Part shown: positions 28,844 to 38,097 of the stretch, one piece after another
How the letters are laid out: every line of letters begins with the position of its first letter
How positions within the stretch are numbered: position 1 is the stretch's first letter
NCBI GenBank assembly: GCA_002050235.1
Contig: MWST01000026.1
Location: 1 to 64,000 of the forward strand
Origin: Polyangiaceae bacterium UTPRO1
GTDB lineage: Bacteria > Desulfobacterota > Binatia > UTPRO1
DNA: 64,000 nt
Reading direction: 5' to 3'
The notes under the pieces: model-generated
The model's input: the letters and a program-made list of their open reading frames with translations, nothing else
Told to the model about the DNA's origin: nothing
Databases searched by the model: none
Translations under genes and position numbers: made by a program

Positions 28844-29431
28844 CTACTCGTCGGCCGCTGCCGCTCCGGGCGCGGCCGCCGGCTTCGCGGCCGGCGCCGG
28901 CGTCGCCGTGGCGAGCGCGAAGTCCTCGGCGTACGTCAGACCGCGCTCGAGGACCGGGCCCAGAACGGGATCGGTCTCCGGACCCTTCTTCGGCTTGTAC
29001 GCCGGCACCGGCGCGGTCACGAAGCGGAGCAGCATGCTGTTCAGGGTGTAGTCGGCGGCTTCGAACTCCGAGGTGTGGTGGATCGACCCCGTCGGGCAGG
29101 GCTCGGCGCAGAGCCCGCAGTACATGCACTTGGCGATGTCGATGTCGAAGCGCTTCAACATCATCTGCCGCGTCTCTTTGTCTTTCGGCGCCTCGATGAC
29201 GATGCAGTCGATCGGACAGGCGCGCTCGCACGCCAGACAACCCGTGCAGATCTCGATGTCGACGGCGAGGATGCCGCGGTAGCGGAAAGGCAGCGTGTCC
29301 TGCACGCGGATCGGCACGCGGTCCGGATACTGCACCGTGTAGGGCCGGCGCACGAGGTGCGAGAACGTGACCGCCATGCCGTCGAAGATGCTGGTGACGG
29401 CCTCTTTGATGTTGGCGAAGTAGCCGGACAC
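28844..29431 (-). CDS. nuoI: NADH-quinone oxidoreductase subunit I (2x[4Fe-4S])
   Basis: 195 residues. It has two ferredoxin-type motifs, CTGCLACERACP and CMYCGLCAEPCP, that bind clusters N6a and N6b in the peripheral arm, passing electrons to NuoB. The N-terminal helix (IKEAVTSIFDGMAVTFSHL) and YPDRVPIRVQDTLPFRYRG are typical. An Ala/Pro-rich tail of about 30 residues (from about 165) exceeds the usual length. It is first in the second nuo transcription unit and divergent from the thiol:disulfide reductase gene. Confidence 0.95.
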   Translation of the reverse strand: MSGYFANIKEAVTSIFDGMAVTFSHLVRRPYTVQYPDRVPIRVQDTLPFRYRGILAVDIEICTGCLACERACPIDCIVIEAPKDKETRQMMLKRFDIDIAKCMYCGLCAEPCPTGSIHHTSEFEAADYTLNSMLLRFVTAPVPAYKPKKGPETDPVLGPVLERGLTYAEDFALATATPAPAAKPAAAPGAAAADE

Positions 29432-29539
29432 GAGAAGTCCCTAGGTAGCCCGAGCGCCGACCCCGGGCAACCGCGCCGCTCGCCGCCGCTCCCGCACCCG
29501 CCATGCAGGGGCTGGACGGAGGCCGGCGTTGCGCTACTG

Positions 29540-31366
29540 ATGGAGATCATGCCTCGCGTCCATCGCCGCGGGCGCTCGCCGCACGGCCGGACCCGCCGCC
29601 GCAGTCGGACCGTCGCAGCCGTGTGCAGCGCCTTGCTCCTGCTCGCGACGCGACCGACGGCGGCGATCATGGTGTCGACGCCGCACGTCGACGTCGAGCT
29701 CGTCGCCGACGTCGCGGCGGCAGCGCCGGGAGACACCTTTCGGCTCGGCGTCCGCTTCGTACCCGAGAAGGGGTGGCACGTCTCCTCGCAGAACCCGGGT
29801 GACACCGGCGAGGCGCCGAGCATAGCTTGGACCCTGCCGCCGGGCCTCAGTGCCGGCACCCTGGAACGGCCGGCGCCGGAGCGCATCGCAGCCGACACGC
29901 AGGAGAGCTTCGGCTACCCCGGCGAGGTGCTGCTCGCGGCGCCGATCACGGTCGCACCCGACCTCGTCGCGGCGGCGCCGCTGCCTCTCCGCGCCCGGGC
30001 GCAGTGGCTCGTCTGCAACTCCGCCGGGTGTCTCCCCGGCGGCGCGACCCTGACGCTGAAGCTCGGCAGCGCCGTCGCCCGCCGCGATGACGCGTACGCC
30101 ATCACCGCCGCCGTCCATTCGGCGGCGGCGCCGCTCGCCACCGCCCCGCTCGCACTCGCGCTCGCCTTCGCCGGCGGCGTCCTCCTGAATCTCATGCCCT
30201 GCGTCTTTCCGGTTCTGGCATTGAAAGCCCTGGGGCTCGTCGGGATCGGCGGCGAGGCGCGCCGGCGCGTCCGCCGGCACGGGCTCGCCTACCTGGCCGG
30301 CGTCGTCGTGTCGTTCTGGCTGCTCGCAGGCGCCCTCATCGCGGCGCGCGCCGGCGGCGCCGAGCTCGGCTGGGGCTTCCAGCTCCAGAGCCCGACCGTC
30401 GTCGCCGTCCTGGCGATCCTCTTCTTCTGGATGGCGCTCGTGCTGCTCGATGTCGCGACCATCGGCGGCGCGATCATGGGCGTCGGCCAGCATCTCACGA
30501 CCGGCGACGGCGATCGCGCCGCCTTCTTCACCGGCGTCCTCGCAACCGTGGTCGCAACGCCGTGCACGGCGCCCTTCATGGGCACCGCGATCGGCTACGC
30601 CCTCGGCCAGCCCGCCGCGGCAGCGCTCGCCGTCTTCACCTGCCTGGGACTCGGGCTCGCGTTCCCGTACGTGCTCGTTACCTGGATCCCGGCGCTGGCG
30701 CGGCTCCTGCCGCGCCCCGGCGCGTGGATGCAGATGCTGAAACAGCTCCTCGCCTTCCCCCTGTTCGCGACCGTCGCCTGGCTGGTGTGGGTGGCGAGCT
30801 TCCAGGCCGGACCGCCGGCCGTCGGCGCCATCCTCCTGGCGCTCGTGCTGGTCGGCTTCGCGTCCTGGGTCGGGGCCCACTGGCCGGGCGCCGGAGGGCG
30901 CCTGATCGCGGGTGCGGCCGCCGCCGGAGCGCTCGCCCTCGCCCTCACCATCCCCGCGGTCGAGGCCCCGTCGGGAGCGGCTGGCGCTGCCGCCACGGCC
31001 GCCGCCGGCGATCTCGTCTGGGAGCCCTACTCGAGCTCCCGCGTCGCCGAGCTGCGGGCGCAAGGCCGCCCGGTCTTCGTCGACTTCACGGCCGCCTGGT
31101 GCGTCACCTGCCAGATGAACGAGAAGGTCGCCCTCGGGACCGCCGCGGTGATCGCCAAGATGAAGGAGCTCGGCGTGGTGGCGCTCCGCGCCGATTGGAC
31201 GCGCCCCGACGCTACGATCTCCCGCGCGCTCCAGGAATTCGGCCGCGACGGCGTCCCGCTCTACGTCCTCTACAGCGGCCGCGCCGGCGATCCGCCGCGC
31301 ATCCTGCCGCAGGTCCTGACGCCGGCGCTCGTCATCGCCGAGCTCGAGAAGCTGGCGCCCGCATGA
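29540..31366 (+). CDS. dsbD: DsbD/ScsB-type thiol:disulfide interchange protein
   Basis: 608 residues. A signal peptide is followed by an N-terminal periplasmic domain with the Cys pair CNSAGC (the ScsB-like form), eight membrane helices with the reactive Cys in NLMPCVFPVLALK and ATPCTAPFMGTA, and a C-terminal thioredoxin domain with AAWCVTCQMNE (CxxC). It carries electrons from cytoplasmic thioredoxin to periplasmic partners, for example for cytochrome c maturation or disulfide isomerisation, which suits a genome that exports many Cys-rich proteins. ATG at 29540 or 29549 is possible; a GGAG lies just before the second. The gene runs against the nuo genes and divides the locus. Confidence 0.9.
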   Translation: MEIMPRVHRRGRSPHGRTRRRSRTVAAVCSALLLLATRPTAAIMVSTPHVDVELVADVAAAAPGDTFRLGVRFVPEKGWHVSSQNPGDTGEAPSIAWTLPPGLSAGTLERPAPERIAADTQESFGYPGEVLLAAPITVAPDLVAAAPLPLRARAQWLVCNSAGCLPGGATLTLKLGSAVARRDDAYAITAAVHSAAAPLATAPLALALAFAGGVLLNLMPCVFPVLALKALGLVGIGGEARRRVRRHGLAYLAGVVVSFWLLAGALIAARAGGAELGWGFQLQSPTVVAVLAILFFWMALVLLDVATIGGAIMGVGQHLTTGDGDRAAFFTGVLATVVATPCTAPFMGTAIGYALGQPAAAALAVFTCLGLGLAFPYVLVTWIPALARLLPRPGAWMQMLKQLLAFPLFATVAWLVWVASFQAGPPAVGAILLALVLVGFASWVGAHWPGAGGRLIAGAAAAGALALALTIPAVEAPSGAAGAAATAAAGDLVWEPYSSSRVAELRAQGRPVFVDFTAAWCVTCQMNEKVALGTAAVIAKMKELGVVALRADWTRPDATISRALQEFGRDGVPLYVLYSGRAGDPPRILPQVLTPALVIAELEKLAPA

Positions 31367-31429
31367 GCGGGTGCCACCGCCTCTCCGCCGGCGGCGTGCC
31401 GACGAGCGACCGCAGACGCCGCGCGGCAC

Positions 31430-32632
31430 TCAAATGAACGGGCTGTAGTAGTAGTCGGAGGGCTGCAGGCGCGCCCGCCGCAGGTGGAAGCGGACACGAC
31501 GGAGGAAGACGAGCACGAGCACCGCGCCTCCGACCGTCATCGCCACGGCAACGACCCGATCCACGGCCGCCGGCACCACCACCATCCAGATCGCGGTGCC
31601 GACGACGTTCACGAGCGCGATCGGCACCATGTACTTCCAGCAGAGCGTCATCAGCTGATCGACGCGCACCCGCGGCAGCGTCGCCCGCACCCACATCGCG
31701 ACCAGGACGAAGGAATACGCCTTGGCGAAGAAGGTGACGAGCTGCAGGACCGCGAGCGCAGCGGGGCGTGCGGTCAGCGGCGGCACCTGCCAGCCGCCGA
31801 GGAAGAGCGTCGTCACGATGGCGCCGATGACGTAGAGATTCCCCCACTCGGCGAGGAAGAAGAGCAGGTAGCGCATGCCGCTGTACTCGGTGCAGAAGCC
31901 GGCCACGAGCTCCGACTCCGCTTCCGGGAGATCGAAGGGCGTGCGGTTCCCCTCTGCCAGCGCCGCCACGAAGAACAGGAAGAAGGCTACGAAGGTGAAG
32001 GGGTTCGCGAACAGGAACCACTGCCATGGCGCCCAGCCCTGCGCCCGGATGATTCCCTGCATGCTGAGCGTTCCGGCGAGCAGCACGACCGGGAAGATCG
32101 AGAGCCCGGCCGGGATCTCGTAGCTCACGATCTGCGCCGCCGAGCGGATGCCGCCGAGGAGCGACCATTTGTTGTTCGAGGCCCAGCCCGCCATCAACAC
32201 CCCGACCACGACGAGGCCGGTCACGGCGGTGATGTAGAGGATGCCGATGTCGAGATCGGCGATCACCAGCGCGCTGCCGAACGGCACGACCACGAACGTC
32301 GCCACGAAGCCGATCACGACGAGGTACGGCGCGATCGCGAAGAGACGCCGGTCGGCCGCGCTCGGGATGATGTCCTCCTTCATGAGGTTCTTCAGGCCGT
32401 CGGCCAGCCATTGGAGGAACCCCTGGGGTCCGACCCGGTTCGGGCCGACGCGCGACTGCATGCGCGCCCACACCCGGCGCTCGAGCCAGCTGGTGATGCC
32501 GGCTACCGGGAGCACGAACCCGAAGACGACCACGCTTCCGAAGAGCAGCATCGCCGCGACCGCCACCAGCTCGTAGGGCGCGAAGCGGAGCGGCCCGGCG
32601 ACGTCGGTAAGGTGCAGGACCAGGTCTCGCAT
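31430..32632 (-). CDS. nuoH: NADH-quinone oxidoreductase subunit H
   Basis: 400 residues, eight or nine helices; it forms the quinone-binding channel with NuoB and NuoD. Signatures: GITSWLERRVWARMQSRVGPNRVGP (matrix-side loop 1), QWLADGLKNLMKEDIIP, and the acidic loop AEGNRTPFDLPEAESELVAGF followed by EYSGMRYLLFFLAEW. It is slightly longer than usual at the C-terminus (ends in SDYYYSPFI). It is the last gene of the nuoABCDH unit; 54 bp separate it from nuoD. Confidence 0.96.
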   Translation of the reverse strand: MRDLVLHLTDVAGPLRFAPYELVAVAAMLLFGSVVVFGFVLPVAGITSWLERRVWARMQSRVGPNRVGPQGFLQWLADGLKNLMKEDIIPSAADRRLFAIAPYLVVIGFVATFVVVPFGSALVIADLDIGILYITAVTGLVVVGVLMAGWASNNKWSLLGGIRSAAQIVSYEIPAGLSIFPVVLLAGTLSMQGIIRAQGWAPWQWFLFANPFTFVAFFLFFVAALAEGNRTPFDLPEAESELVAGFCTEYSGMRYLLFFLAEWGNLYVIGAIVTTLFLGGWQVPPLTARPAALAVLQLVTFFAKAYSFVLVAMWVRATLPRVRVDQLMTLCWKYMVPIALVNVVGTAIWMVVVPAAVDRVVAVAMTVGGAVLVLVFLRRVRFHLRRARLQPSDYYYSPFI

Positions 32633-32686
32633 CGTGGAGGGATCGAGCTATAGCCGCGCGGCCACGGGCGTCAACCGCGCCGCCGC

Positions 32687-33844
32687 TCAGCGGTCCACTT
32701 CCGGCGCTACTACGTCGAGGCTCGCGATCACTGCCACCAGGTCGGCGATCATCAGCCCCCGGCTCACGTGGTCGATGATCGCCATCGCCGCGAACGAGCC
32801 GGTGCGGATCCGGACCCGGTGCGGGTACTCGCTGCCGTCGCTGACGCAGTACCAGCCCATGTCGCCGCGCGCGCTCTCGACCCGCACGTAAGCGTCCCCG
32901 GCCGGGGGCTTGAACTTGCGCGGCACCTTCCACATCACCGGGCCCGCGGGCAGGCGCTCCAGGCACTGGCGCAAGATGCGGCACGACTGCTGCATCTCGC
33001 GGATACGGACCATGTAGCGGTCGAAGCAGTCCCCGAGCGTGCCGCGCTCGCCGGTCCCGACCGGCACCTCGAAGTCGAGCTCGGGGTAGATCGAGTACGG
33101 CACGTCCTTGCGCACGTCGAACTTCACACCCGATCCGCGCAGGTTCGGCCCCACGAGGTTGTAGTCGATGGCGTCCGCGCGCGTGATCACGGCGACGTTC
33201 ACCAGCCGCTCGACGTAGATCTTGTTGAACGAGATGAGGTCGTTGTACTCCTCGAGCAAGGGCTCGAAGCGATCGAGGAAGGCAACGAGCTTCGCCGCCC
33301 ATCCCGGCGGCAGATCGTAGGCGACGCCGCCGATCCGCATGTAGTTGAAGGTGAGACGCGCGCCGCAGAGCTCTTCCATCAAATCGTTGATGCGCTCGCG
33401 CTCGCGCAGCGCGTGGGTGAACGGCGTGAAGGCGCCGATGTCCATGCCCATGGAGCCGACCGCGACCAGGTGGCTGGCGATGCGATTCAGCTCGACGGCG
33501 ATCACCCGGCAGTATTCGCCGCGCTTCGGCACCTCGATGCCGGCTAGCTTCTCGCACACCATCGCCCAGCCCTGGTTGCAGGGCATCGCCGCTACGTAGT
33601 CGACGCGATCGGTGTACGGCATGAAGCCGTGGTAGCCGACCTTCTCCGCGATCTTCTCGATCGACCGGTGCAGGTAGCCGACGTCGGGGATCGCCTCGCG
33701 CATCACCTCGCCGTCGGCCTTCACCACGAAGCGCAGCACCCCGTGCGTGCTCGGATGCTGCGGACCCATGTTGAGCGTCATCTCTTCGGCGGCGACGCCG
33801 TCGCGCACGACGTCGACCTCGACCCCGCCGATGCCGGCGCTCAC
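32687..33844 (-). CDS. nuoD: NADH-quinone oxidoreductase subunit D
   Basis: 385 residues, the 49-kDa subunit related to NiFe-hydrogenase large subunits, lining the quinone site. Signatures: [14 protein letters not shown] (the catalytic His loop), [36 protein letters not shown] and the C-terminal [14 protein letters not shown] at 33844 is chosen because it overlaps the nuoC stop (GTGA) and has CCTCC upstream rather than a perfect Shine-Dalgarno, so coupling to nuoC is likely. NuoC and NuoD are separate proteins here, not fused. Confidence 0.95.
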   Translation of the reverse strand: MSAGIGGVEVDVVRDGVAAEEMTLNMGPQHPSTHGVLRFVVKADGEVMREAIPDVGYLHRSIEKIAEKVGYHGFMPYTDRVDYVAAMPCNQGWAMVCEKLAGIEVPKRGEYCRVIAVELNRIASHLVAVGSMGMDIGAFTPFTHALRERERINDLMEELCGARLTFNYMRIGGVAYDLPPGWAAKLVAFLDRFEPLLEEYNDLISFNKIYVERLVNVAVITRADAIDYNLVGPNLRGSGVKFDVRKDVPYSIYPELDFEVPVGTGERGTLGDCFDRYMVRIREMQQSCRILRQCLERLPAGPVMWKVPRKFKPPAGDAYVRVESARGDMGWYCVSDGSEYPHRVRIRTGSFAAMAIIDHVSRGLMIADLVAVIASLDVVAPEVDR

Positions 33845-34329
33845 AGGAGGCTCTCCCGCTTGGTGCTGATACCGTGGTACTCGGTCGGCTCGACGTAGTC
33901 CTTGCGCAGCGGGTGACCGACCCAGTCTTCGGGGAGGAGGATGCGGCGGAGATCGGGGTGCCCGATGAAGTCGACGCCGAGAAGGTCGAAGATTTCCCGC
34001 TCCTGCCAGATCGCCGCCCGCCACACCGTCGCCACGGTCGCCAGCTGCGGCCGGTCGCGCATCACCCCGACCTTCAGCGTCAGCGCGTGACCGTGCGTAT
34101 ACGAGAAGAGATGGTAGACGATCTCGATCTCGTCGCGCTGCGGCTGGTCGACGCCGCTCTCGTTGGAGAGGCAGTCGAAGGCGAGCTCCGGATCGGCCTT
34201 GAGATGCGCGGCCACGACGTCGACGTCGCCGGCGCGGACGCGCACCGCCGGATCGCGGCCCGCCTCGAAGCCGAGGACGGCATGCGGGAAGCGCGCCGCG
34301 AGCGCGGCGTGGATGGCGGCGGCCTCCAC
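33841..34329 (-). CDS. nuoC: NADH-quinone oxidoreductase subunit C
   Basis: 162 residues, the 30-kDa subunit. The family signature is [27 protein letters not shown], seen here as [18 protein letters not shown] then [18 protein letters not shown]. It binds NuoD and NuoB in the peripheral arm. The stop overlaps the GTG start of nuoD. Confidence 0.95.
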   Translation of the reverse strand: MEAAAIHAALAARFPHAVLGFEAGRDPAVRVRAGDVDVVAAHLKADPELAFDCLSNESGVDQPQRDEIEIVYHLFSYTHGHALTLKVGVMRDRPQLATVATVWRAAIWQEREIFDLLGVDFIGHPDLRRILLPEDWVGHPLRKDYVEPTEYHGISTKRESLL

Positions 34330-34339
34330 CTAGTCGCGC

Positions 34340-34846
34340 TCAGGCACGGCGCGACGCCGATTCGGCGTCGCCGCGCACCAGCCATTTCTCGCCCATCATC
34401 TTCTTCTGCAGGAGGAGGATGCCCTGGGTGAGGGCCTCGGGGCGCGGCGGGCAGCCGGGCACGTAGACGTCGACCGGCAGGATCTTGTCGACGCCGTCGC
34501 AGACCGAGTACGCGAGCTGGAAGAGCCCGCCGCAGTTGGAGCAACTGCCCATCGAGATCACGTACTTCGGATCGGGCATCTGGTCGTAGAGCACCTTCGT
34601 GCGCAGCGCCATCTTCAAGGTGAGCGTGCCGGCGATGATCATCAGGTCGGACTGCCGCGGCGTCGCCCGCGGCACGGCGCCGAAGCGGTCGAGGTCGGCG
34701 CGCGGACCGCCGGTCTGCATCAGCTCGATGGCGCAGCAGGCGAGCCCGAAGAGCATGTACCAGAGCGACGATTTCCGGGTCCAGTTGAGCATGGCGTCGA
34801 CCTGGGTCGTGACCATGAACTCGGGCATGGTGTTCATCAGCGACAT
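34340..34846 (-). CDS. nuoB: NADH-quinone oxidoreductase subunit B
   Basis: 168 residues, the PSST subunit carrying cluster N2, which hands electrons to quinone. Ligand Cys are visible in [10 protein letters not shown] (tandem Cys), [10 protein letters not shown] and [12 protein letters not shown]. An N-terminal extension of about 20 residues precedes [17 protein letters not shown]. It is ten bp upstream of nuoC and 18 bp downstream of nuoA. Confidence 0.96.
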   Translation of the reverse strand: MSLMNTMPEFMVTTQVDAMLNWTRKSSLWYMLFGLACCAIELMQTGGPRADLDRFGAVPRATPRQSDLMIIAGTLTLKMALRTKVLYDQMPDPKYVISMGSCSNCGGLFQLAYSVCDGVDKILPVDVYVPGCPPRPEALTQGILLLQKKMMGEKWLVRGDAESASRRA

Positions 34847-34864
34847 CGCTCGCTCCTCGTCCGC

Positions 34865-35287
34865 TCAGGCGGCGCGCCGCCAATCCGCGCCCGTCGGCGA
34901 CTCGGCGGGCGAGCCTTTCACCCACTCGAGATCACGCTTGGCCCAGACGTACACGAGGCCGACGGCGAGCACGCCAACGAAGAGCAGGATCTCCGCGAGC
35001 GCCGTCGGGCCGCGCCCCTCGGCCGTCCAGCGCTTGAAGACGGCCATGACCGGGTACATGAACGCCAGCTCGACGTCGAAGACCACGAACACCAGCGCCA
35101 CCAGATAGAAGCGGATGTTGAAGTTGATCCAGGCGCTGCCGCTCGCGAGCTCGCCGCACTCGTAGCTCGCGAGCTTCGCCGGCTCGGGATTGCGCGGGCG
35201 CACCAGCCGGCCGAGCCCGAGCATCAGAGCGGAGAGAACGAACCCGAGGGCGAAGAAGACGAAGACGTTCGCAAAGTCGAAGTACAC
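34865..35287 (-). CDS. nuoA: NADH-quinone oxidoreductase subunit A
   Basis: 140 residues with three helices. Signatures: LASYECGELASGSAWINFNIRF as the loop containing the conserved Cys that covers the quinone site, followed by YLVALVFVVFDVELAFMYPV. First gene of the nuoABCDH unit. No obvious promoter is recognised in the 40 bp separating it from the small exported protein gene upstream. Confidence 0.95.
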   Translation of the reverse strand: MYFDFANVFVFFALGFVLSALMLGLGRLVRPRNPEPAKLASYECGELASGSAWINFNIRFYLVALVFVVFDVELAFMYPVMAVFKRWTAEGRGPTALAEILLFVGVLAVGLVYVWAKRDLEWVKGSPAESPTGADWRRAA

Positions 35288-35327
35288 GACGACGCCGATC
35301 TAACAAGACATCCGACGGCGAGGCAAA

Positions 35328-35822
35328 TCAGGGGTAGATCCAGCGCAGGCAATCGCTGCGCACCTTGGCGCCCGCTTCGGCCGACCTCCATTTCTCACGG
35401 TGGATCGTCCGGGCGAGCGGCGGGAAGCCTTTGCATACCTTCTCGTCAGCCGGGTGCTCGGCGCAGGCCTCGCGCAGCGCCTGCAGCGGCGAGTAGACCG
35501 AGAAGCCGGCCTCGCGGCCGCGGGCGATGCGTTCGGCCTGGATCGCATACTGGTCGCAGAGGGCCTGCTCGTCGCGGCTCAGCGATCCGTAGGGCCGCGG
35601 CTCGACAGCGGCCGAGCCGCCGGCGACGGCGACGATCGCGGCGGCGGCGAGCCCGACGAGGAGGCGTCTTGCGCGCCCTCGGGCCCCCGGCGTCCGCGGT
35701 CGGACCCGACCGCGGGCGGGGCTGCGCGCGCCGCGCCGGCGCTCATCCCCGCTCCCCGCTCCGACGCCTGCGGCCTCGGGTGCAGCGTCCGCAGCGCCCC
35801 GCGGAAGGCGCTCGGAGCTCAT
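35328..35822 (-). CDS. Small exported or anchored protein of unknown function
   Basis: 164 residues from the ATG at 35822; seven more residues are possible. A long Arg/Ala-rich N-terminal part (to about residue 50) precedes one hydrophobic segment (LLVGLAAAAIVAVAGGSAA). About 85 residues follow with four Cys (ALCDQYA, EACAEHP, KVCKGFPP, SDCLRWIYP) that could form two disulfides outside the membrane. The true start may be closer to the hydrophobic segment. I do not recognise the family. Same strand as nuoA, 40 bp upstream of it. Confidence 0.5.
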   Translation of the reverse strand: MSSERLPRGAADAAPEAAGVGAGSGDERRRGARSPARGRVRPRTPGARGRARRLLVGLAAAAIVAVAGGSAAVEPRPYGSLSRDEQALCDQYAIQAERIARGREAGFSVYSPLQALREACAEHPADEKVCKGFPPLARTIHREKWRSAEAGAKVRSDCLRWIYP

Positions 35823-35876
35823 CCCCGCTTCTCGATCCGGCACACGATGCGGCAGTCCGAGACCTGCTCGCGCCGC

Positions 35877-36560
35877 TCAGCTGCCCGGCGCGGGCGCAAC
35901 GTAGGCGAGGATCGCCGCGTAGTGCAGCGCGCTCCCGGCGACGACGCAGACGTGGAAGACCTCGTGGTAGGAGAACACCTGCGGCCAGAGGCGCGGCCGG
36001 CGGGTCACGAAGGCGACGGCGCCGACGGTGTACGAAAGCCCGCCCAGGACGACGAGCCAGAGCGCGCCCGGCGGCAGCGTCCGCGCCACTTCGCCGATGA
36101 ACGGCAGCGCCAGCCAGCCCTGCACGATCTGGAGCGCGATCGATATGCCGTGCGGTAGGCGCGGCCAGAAGACTTTCTGCGCGACGCCGACCAGCGTGAT
36201 GCCCCAGGTCGCCGCGAGCGCCGCCGCGAGCAGCCAGCCGCCGAGGATGACGAACACGATCGGCGTGTACGTGCCGGCCACGAGCACGTAGATCATCGAG
36301 TGATCGACCCGCTGCATGCGCTGCTTCCACTGCGTGCGCCACGGATAGGAATGATAGAGGCTGCTCACGGTGTAGAGCCCGACGAGGCTCGCCGCGAAGA
36401 CCAGCAGCACGGCTCGCATGCCGAGGCCGGGTGCGGATGCGCCCCAGAGCACCGCGCCGCCGATCACCGAGAGCAGCGCCGCGGCGCCGTGCAGGAAGCC
36501 GCGAACGGGGTTCTGCATGCGTCCGAGGCAGAGGCGATCGGCGGCGTCCATGGTCCGCAT
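35877..36560 (-). CDS. Hemolysin III family (PAQR-type) membrane protein
   Basis: 227 residues, seven helices. Signatures of the HlyIII/PAQR family are visible: SSLYHSYPW in helix 2, QRVDHSMIYVLVAGTYTPI with the metal-site Asp-His, and the C-terminal SYHEVFHVCVVAGSALHYAAI with the His pair. PAQR members coordinate zinc and may act as ceramidase-like hydrolases; the 'hemolysin' name is historical. Start at 36560 or 36551. Much longer in-frame extensions are Arg-rich and unlikely. Divergent from the YceI gene. Confidence 0.85.
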   Translation of the reverse strand: MRTMDAADRLCLGRMQNPVRGFLHGAAALLSVIGGAVLWGASAPGLGMRAVLLVFAASLVGLYTVSSLYHSYPWRTQWKQRMQRVDHSMIYVLVAGTYTPIVFVILGGWLLAAALAATWGITLVGVAQKVFWPRLPHGISIALQIVQGWLALPFIGEVARTLPPGALWLVVLGGLSYTVGAVAFVTRRPRLWPQVFSYHEVFHVCVVAGSALHYAAILAYVAPAPGS

Positions 36561-36702
36561 GCCTATAGGACCGGCGCCGGGCCGTGAAGTCGAAATGCGC
36601 CGCGTCACGCGATTTTCCCTGCGGCGGCTGCCGGCGCGGCGGCGAACGATGCGCTCGGGGCCTCTTCCTCCCCGGCCCGCATCGCGGCATGGTCGGGCAG
36701 TG

Positions 36703-37221
36703 ATGCGCTTCGACGCTGCGACCGCCGATTGCCGGGTCTGCACCTACAAGGAGGGCCTGCTCTCGGCGGTCGCCCACGACCTCGAGATCGCCGTCACGGC
36801 CTTCGCCATCGAAGTCGACGAGGACGCCTGGCGGGTCGAGGCGCGCTTCGATCCGACATCGCTCCGGGTCGTCGGCGCAGCGCGGAGCGGGGTCGTCGAT
36901 CCCGCCGTGCTCTCCGAGAGCGACAAGCGCACCATCGAGGGCCACATCGCCGCCGACGTCCTCGACGCCGCCCGCTACCCGGAGATCCGCTTCGTCTCCC
37001 GGCAGGCGACCGCCCGCGGCGACGAGCTCGCGATCGCGGGCACGCTCACGCTCCACGGCCGCAGCCGCGACCTCGCCGTCACCGCCCGGCGCGATGCCGG
37101 CGGCTGGACCGCCGCAGCCCGACTCCACCAGCCGGACTTCGGCATCCGCCCCTACACCGCGATGCTGGGGACGCTGCGCGTGCGGGCGGACGTGGCGGTG
37201 CGCGTGACCATCCGGCAGTGA
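36703..37221 (+). CDS. YceI-family protein
   Basis: 172 residues forming the YceI lipocalin-like beta barrel that binds isoprenoid or other long-chain ligands. Family pattern: FDPTSLRVVG, SDKRTIEGHI, DVLDAARYPEIRFVS and GTLTLHGRSRDLAV. No signal peptide is visible from ATG 36703, so it may be cytoplasmic, unlike most YceI proteins. An in-frame extension to 36418 does not add a signal sequence. Convergent with btuD. Confidence 0.85.
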   Translation: MRFDAATADCRVCTYKEGLLSAVAHDLEIAVTAFAIEVDEDAWRVEARFDPTSLRVVGAARSGVVDPAVLSESDKRTIEGHIAADVLDAARYPEIRFVSRQATARGDELAIAGTLTLHGRSRDLAVTARRDAGGWTAAARLHQPDFGIRPYTAMLGTLRVRADVAVRVTIRQ

Positions 37222-37256
37222 CCGCGGCGGCGCCGCCGGAGTGCTGCCGCCGCCGG
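37222..37256. terminator. Possible bidirectional terminator hairpin
   Basis: Directly after the YceI stop, CCGCGGCGGC (37222-37231) can pair with GCCGCCGCCGG (37246-37256), with a 14-nt loop and one bulge. There is no T-tract on either side. It sits between convergent gene ends (btuD stops at 37267). Given the local GC content this could be chance. Confidence 0.35.
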
Positions 37257-37266
37257 TGCGACCGCT

Positions 37267-38097
37267 CTATCGCCGCCGGCGCGGGCGGATCACCGGAACG
37301 CCCTCGACATCGACGTCCACACGCACCTCGGCATCGAAGACGCGCGCGATCGTCGCCTCGGTGATGACCGCCGCCGGCGGGCCGTCCGCCACCAGCATAC
37401 CGTCGCGCAGGAAGGCGAGGCGTTCGAAATAGAGGGCCGCGCTCGTGAGGTCGTGGAGCACGGCGACCACCGTCACCCCGCGCCTCCGGTTCACGGTGGC
37501 GACCAGATCGAGGATGGCGATCGCGTGGCGCACGTCGAGGTGCGCCGTCGGCTCGTCGAGGAGCAGGATCTCCGGCTCCTGTGCGAGCGCCCGCGCCACC
37601 GCCACCCGCTGCCGCTCGCCGCCCGAGAGCTCGGTGATGCGGCGGCTCGCGAGGTGGCGGATGCCGGTCTCGGTCATGACGTCCTCCGCGATCGCCACGT
37701 CGCGTGCCCCCTCGAGGCCGAGCGGCGGGCGATGCGGCGCGCGGCCCATGAGCACGATCTCGGCGACGGTGTACGGAAACAGCACCCGCGTCTCCTGCGG
37801 CACGACCGCGATCGTGCGCGCGAGCGCCCGCCGCTCCCACGCGGCGATCGGGCGTCCGGCCACGCTCACCGTGCCGGCGGCGGCGGGCCGCGTCCCGGCG
37901 AGGAGGGCCAGGAGCGTCGATTTGCCGGAGCCGTTCGGCCCGGCGAGCGCCAGCATGGCGCCGCGGGCGACCGCCAGGTCGACGTCGCGCAGGACCGGGA
38001 GCGGACCGTAGGCGAAGGCGACGTGCGCGGCGGCGAGCGCCGGCGGCGCGGCCGCGGCGGCGGCGCCGGTGTCCGTCAGCGGCGGCGGTGCGTTCAC
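37267..38097 (-). CDS. btuD: Cobalamin ABC transporter ATP-binding protein
   Basis: 276 residues. ABC ATPase with Walker A GPNGSGKST, Q-loop VVPQETRVLFP, signature LSGGERQR, Walker B ILLLDEPTAHLD and switch His in VLHDLTSA. It belongs to the FecE/BtuD/HmuV group powering siderophore, heme or vitamin B12 import. The start is a GTG overlapping the btuC stop. B12 specificity is inferred from the operon, which starts with a cobalamin riboswitch and contains a BtuB-type receptor. It is the last gene of that operon. Confidence 0.88.
   Translation of the reverse strand: MNAPPPLTDTGAAAAAAPPALAAAHVAFAYGPLPVLRDVDLAVARGAMLALAGPNGSGKSTLLALLAGTRPAAAGTVSVAGRPIAAWERRALARTIAVVPQETRVLFPYTVAEIVLMGRAPHRPPLGLEGARDVAIAEDVMTETGIRHLASRRITELSGGERQRVAVARALAQEPEILLLDEPTAHLDVRHAIAILDLVATVNRRRGVTVVAVLHDLTSAALYFERLAFLRDGMLVADGPPAAVITEATIARVFDAEVRVDVDVEGVPVIRPRRRR

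Noticed and set aside
28085..29539. Upstream extension of the thiol:disulfide reductase frame
   Set aside because: It is Arg-rich and antisense to the carboxylase and nuoI genes. The signal peptide begins at 29540/29549.
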